DNA of 64,000 nt from positions 62,001 through 126,000 of the forward strand of contig CANMIL010000007.1 in NCBI GenBank assembly GCA_947497895.1. Reading direction: 5' to 3'. A model generated the notes under the pieces. The model saw only the letters and a program-made list of their open reading frames with translations. It was not told the origin of the DNA and made no database searches. The DNA is from an uncultured Tenacibaculum sp. Its GTDB lineage: Bacteria; Bacteroidota; Bacteroidia; Flavobacteriales; Flavobacteriaceae. Position numbers and translations under genes: made by a program. Each line of letters opens with the position of its first letter. Position 1 is the stretch's first letter. This document shows positions 62,925 through 64,000 of the stretch, piece after piece.

Positions 62925-64000
62925 TTATTCTGTAATTTCTCCGTCTCCTACTTTTACACTAAAAGGTTTACACCAGTATAGTAAATGACTAAAATCGTTT
63001 ATACCTGCATTTGAGATAATGTAGGTATGTGCTCCATTGAAAACAGCTACTTTTTGTATTTCTCTTGCATTAGCTACCGTATTTGGATTATTGGTCATGT
63101 ATAAGTACAATCCAGGAAGTGAGGTAGAAGCTCTGTAGTCATCGTTTATTTTTAACTCTAAATTATTGGTTCCTTCAATTTCACTTAAAGTGAATGTTCC
63201 TGTTAGGATATAACTGCTTGTTGTACGGATTGTTCCAGATTTTGTAGTTATTTGAACCGCTTGAACATTGAAAGTATCCATATCCGATATTTCTTGTCCA
63301 CTACCATTAGTGTAAGATGCTTTAATGGTTACTTCACCTGCATTTTTTGCTGTTACGAGCCCTTGTTCATCAATAGAAGCGATTGTGTCGTCTGAACTGC
63401 TCCAAGTGATGGTGACGTTTTCATTTTGCCCTATATTATTGGTATAGGTTGCCGTATATTGATGCGTGTCACCAACAGTTAATTCATCAATTGGATTATT
63501 AATACTCATAATTTCACCAACAGGATTTACGGTGAAATTATCTTCAGTACTGATTGTTTCTCCATCGGCAACGGTAGATGCGGTTATAACAACATCTCCC
63601 AAACTGTTGGCAGTTACAAGTCCTGTAGAAGATACAGTAGCGATATTGGTGTCAGAACTAGACCAAGTAATGTTTACTTCTTCAGTAACGCCTAAGGCAT
63701 TAACAAAAGTGGTTTGATATTGATGTTCCGTATTTACAATGATATTTTCAATAGGATTATTAATAGTCAAGGTTTTTTGAAGACTAATAACAGTAACGGT
63801 TAAAGTAGAAGTAACGCTTTTCCCTTCGGTTGTTGTGGTTCCTGCGGTTATGTTAGCAGTACCGAGACTAACAGCAGTAAGCAATCCGTTTTCAGAAACT
63901 GTTAAGATTGTGTCGTCTGAGCTGCTCCAAGTAATGGTCGGTGTTAAAACTTCACCAACATTGTTGGTATATTTAGTAGTTAGTTGATGAGTTGTTGTAA
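62925..64000 (-). CDS. Ig-like (BIG2) repeat surface protein, N terminus beyond window
   Basis: The reading frame stays open to the right edge of the window, so only the C-terminal 358 residues are seen. They contain at least three BIG2-type repeats with the recurrent TITWSSSDDTIATVDEQGLVTA-like pattern (split blocks: ITWSSSD, then G-L-V-T-A, then GEVTIKAS). A C-terminal 100-residue domain follows (TTSSYILTGTFTLSEIEGTN onward), which looks like a DM13-type fold from its GTFTLSEIEGTNNLELKIND and the end CKPFSVKVGDGEI. It is likely a surface or lipoprotein cotranscribed with the barrel gene. Confidence 0.8.
   Translation of the reverse strand, partial: TTTHQLTTKYTNNVGEVLTPTITWSSSDDTILTVSENGLLTAVSLGTANITAGTTTTEGKSVTSTLTVTVISLQKTLTINNPIENIIVNTEHQYQTTFVNALGVTEEVNITWSSSDTNIATVSSTGLVTANSLGDVVITASTVADGETISTEDNFTVNPVGEIMSINNPIDELTVGDTHQYTATYTNNIGQNENVTITWSSSDDTIASIDEQGLVTAKNAGEVTIKASYTNGSGQEISDMDTFNVQAVQITTKSGTIRTTSSYILTGTFTLSEIEGTNNLELKINDDYRASTSLPGLYLYMTNNPNTVANAREIQKVAVFNGAHTYIISNAGINDFSHLLYWCKPFSVKVGDGEITE

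Noticed and set aside
63884..63884. Start of the Ig-repeat protein at 63884
   Set aside because: The codon there is TTG inside a repeat, and the frame remains open with matching repeat sequence to the window edge.

Overview
The window looks like a chromosome segment from a marine member of the Flavobacteriaceae. A Tenacibaculum-like genome is my guess from gene content and is not proven. The DNA is AT-rich, the gliding gene gldI is present, and several secreted proteins end in C-terminal sorting domains of the type IX secretion system (T9SS). There are also hybrid two-component systems with an AraC output, starts without strong Shine-Dalgarno sequences, and Bacteroidetes-type interspersed hairpin repeats.

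Region 1 (1-14934) is mostly housekeeping. The minus strand carries two rhomboid proteases, mutL, a small membrane protein, ribH and a TPR membrane protein. The plus strand carries recF and a DUF721 gene, followed by ndk and a PhoD-like phosphatase on the minus strand. A plus-strand run then holds nrnA, gldI, two more peptidyl-prolyl isomerase lipoproteins, a PAP2 phosphatase and fadH. A perfect 22-bp palindrome sits just upstream of fadH.

Region 2 (14935-26458) is a tandem family of four hybrid sensor kinases of about 870 residues. Each has a lipobox, a TPR region, a membrane helix, a kinase core, a receiver and an AraC-type DNA-binding domain. No SusC/SusD genes or glycan-degradation operon lie beside them. 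A conserved GCCCC/GGGGC hairpin with a shared loop sequence lies about 260 bp upstream of the first and the fourth.

Region 3 (26459-33099) holds a small membrane protein and ettA, then a compact RiPP cassette on the minus strand: a 74-residue double-glycine-leader precursor and a radical SAM/SPASM maturase resembling the FxsB cyclophane-forming family. It continues with tRNA-Ser(UGA), aroC and a PA0069-like radical SAM gene.

Region 4 (33100-53671) is a secretion-linked chitin locus. Three very large paralogs (about 1400 residues; sortilin-like beta-propeller, FN3 domains, T9SS sorting tail) are followed by a GH19 chitinase and a GH18 chitinase that share nearly identical Ig-like and chitin-binding modules. 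Two of the three large genes share a homologous leader of about 430 bp.

Region 5 (53672-56755) is a non-coding repeat field with one Crp-like regulator gene inside it. It holds several hairpin repeat families and a tandem repeat of about 467 bp.

Region 6 (56756-64000) starts with a three-gene ABC system: an ATPase, an FtsX/MacB-type permease with an 80-residue His-rich insertion, and a DUF3299-like secreted protein. A Fur/Zur-format inverted repeat lies in its promoter, suggesting zinc handling. After it come an AraC regulator, a propeller-like lipoprotein, a DinB-family protein, an outer-membrane beta-barrel and the C-terminal part of an Ig-repeat surface protein that runs off the window. 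No CRISPR array, transposase, phage or rRNA gene was seen.
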